64,000 nt of DNA from Anastatus disparis (lineage: Eukaryota > Arthropoda > Insecta > Hymenoptera > Eupelmidae). Position 1 is the stretch's first letter, and every line of letters begins with the position of its first letter. The DNA lies in assembly GCA_017163975.1 (NCBI GenBank), contig JAFFSR010000264.1, positions 2,356,001-2,420,000 of the forward strand. The letters run 5' to 3'. A program made the position numbers and the translations under genes. A model generated the notes under the pieces. That model made no database searches and was not told where the DNA came from. It saw only the letters and a list, made by a program, of their open reading frames with translations. This document shows positions 62,590 to 64,000 of the stretch, in pieces.

Positions 62590-63600
62590 TTAGAAATTTT
62601 CGATTCTTTTATTGAAATGATCTAATGTGAACCAATTATTCTTTATAAAAAATCCAATATAAAGAATAAGGTCATAGGCTACTATTCCTTCGAATAAATC
62701 ATGACCTAAACATGATGGTAGTCGAGTTGAACAAACATGGTAGTTTGATAGTCGATTGAAAACTGAGTCAAACTTGATACCTTGATATTCATTCCTATTT
62801 CCCATTTGATTTAAAGCTTCTTTATAAGAGTCGATTATTCTATTTTTTTTTAAATTGGCATTCACTACAATCAGAGTGGAATTCATCTCTGGTAACAGTA
62901 CAAAATCTACAAAAATATTTAGCTTTGCTGAAGTTTTCAACAAAACCACCTAAGCCATGTCTTCCCAAATTATCTCCAGCTATAAATACCAGGGAGCCTT
63001 TAATAAATCTTCCATTCACATCTATGCCTTTTGATTCTAAAGTTTGTAAATCTTCTACGACTTTCCCATATACAGCATTGTGATTGAAATCTTTTTCTTT
63101 AACAAGAGCTACAAGTTTAATTGTGTTAACATGACTACGAAAAACATCTGGTATATTATCCAAATTCATCTAAATAGCTAATATCTTATGTATTTTTAGC
63201 TGCACCTATTGAATTCATTACTTCAAATGAATCTTGATAAAGTATGATTTGTAATGCATCAGCATTATTTTTGAAAAAATTATTATTTTTAAATTCTTCT
63301 CCATCAGTGAAATCTTATAATAGTCTTCATTCGCTGCAGTCAGCATCAAACTAATTACATTTTCAATTGACTTATCTTTAAAGACAGCTTTCAAAGTGTC
63401 TAGTAATGGGATATAGGCAAAAAAAGTTTTTTTTTCTTTGTTAATATCAACAAATATTAGCTCAAAATAATCGAATTTTTTTTTATAATATGTTTTTCGC
63501 CTGTGATGAGTTTTAACGATTTCATGACTAACAATCCAAGGATCAATACTAAATATTCTGTTGATAATATCATCAATTTTATCAGATTCTAAACTTTATA
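62590..63600 (-). pseudogene. Decayed transposase-like gene (second family)
   Basis: From 63600 down: a basic segment (VSHEIVKTHHRRKTYYKKKF), FAYIPLLDTLKAVFKD, FTDGEEFKNNNFF, ALQIILYQDSFEVMNSIGAA, then (in another frame) NLDNIPDVFRSHVNTIKLVA, IKGSLVFIAGDNLGRHGLGG, KYFCRFC, and in a third frame STRLPSCLGHDLFEGIVAYD. Order and motifs (LDTLK, ALQI.LY.D.FEV.N, FRS..N.I.L.A, D.LG.H.LGGF, CRFC, HDLFEG) match a large family of uncharacterised transposon proteins in animals. Lesions: shifts near 63310 and 63190, TAG before NLDN, and a slip in an A9 run at about 62850. Confidence 0.65.
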
Positions 63601-64000
63601 AATATATATTCCGTTCTAATTATTTTTTCAATAAATAGGTTTCAAACTTTACATGAACTCTCATGCATAAATGATAGCTTAACTATATAAGAGACATACA
63701 GCGAAGGTGTGAAATATAATGCGGTTAAGTAAAATTAATTAAAGTACGTTACATAAGAATAAATATCAACATGAAATTTAATGCTAATTTGTATAAAAAT
63801 TAATATATTTTATCGTCATTTTATTGTAAATTACATGACATTTAATGTTAAGCTACATGGTTTGTATTTTATGCACTAAAATGAAATTCATACTAGAACT
63901 GGAAGCAATTTTTAATTTCTTCATTTTAAAAATTTTAGCCCTACGAAAACATGGGAGGAAAAAAAATTATTTTTGATTTGTATTTTTACTTAAAAATTGG
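63601..64000. other. AT-rich end of the window
   Basis: No gene seen. The phrase ACATGAAATTTAATGC near 63770 is reminiscent of the 178-bp satellite, too short to be sure. Confidence 0.3.

Overview
This is a eukaryotic, very AT-rich window that reads as a piece of an arthropod genome, probably an insect. The signs are a split host gene with GT-AG introns (a spermine/polyamine-oxidase-like flavoenzyme in six coding exons), an R1-clade non-LTR retrotransposon (a clade typical of arthropods), CR1/Jockey-type LINEs, SINEs, and many foldback or MITE-type elements. I cannot name the species. A hymenopteran is a guess and no decisive marker was seen.

Layout. 1-2300 holds short inverted-repeat elements and a SINE with 5S-rRNA/tRNA-like sequence, flanked by a 13-bp target duplication. 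2326-16810 (minus) is a multi-exon gene for a coiled-coil plus BEN-domain protein. It is broken by a nearly complete Gypsy-type LTR retrotransposon (4059-14635, minus), by a tRNA-Glu-derived SINE (14848-15287) in the same exon, and by a one-base slip in a poly-A run. 17209-19450 (plus) is a decayed transposase of the Tnp2/DUF4218 kind. 20.7-25.6 kb holds exon remnants, a foldback element, three tandem arrays and a MADF/Myb-like gene with a premature stop. 25.9-31.0 kb is an LTR-like stretch on the minus strand followed by a 5'-truncated R1-clade LINE. 31.0-32.5 kb is a large inverted satellite with a MITE at its centre. 34.1-36.8 kb and 40.6-42.8 kb are two more truncated LINEs, set among foldback and hairpin elements. 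43983-50233 (minus) is the oxidase gene, which looks intact. 52.8-53.6 kb is a 178-bp satellite. 54.0-57.9 kb and 62.6-63.6 kb (both minus) are decayed genes of a second transposon-like family.

The most unusual object is the Gypsy element. Its gag and pol lie in one frame separated by a single UAG. The pol polyprotein carries, beyond the integrase, a C-terminal domain that reads as a VRK/CK1-family protein kinase whose DFG aspartate is replaced by glycine (a likely pseudokinase). Between pol and the 3' LTR, where an envelope gene would sit, lies a 580-codon ORF for an F-box/LRR-like protein, with a consensus splice acceptor five bases before its ATG. Its two 313-bp LTRs differ at only two positions and it has a 4-bp target duplication, so the insertion is recent. 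It therefore appears to be a young retrotransposon carrying two host-like accessory proteins.

All annotation is by eye from the sequence. Family names rest on motifs, not on searches. Exon joins were checked for phase by hand.
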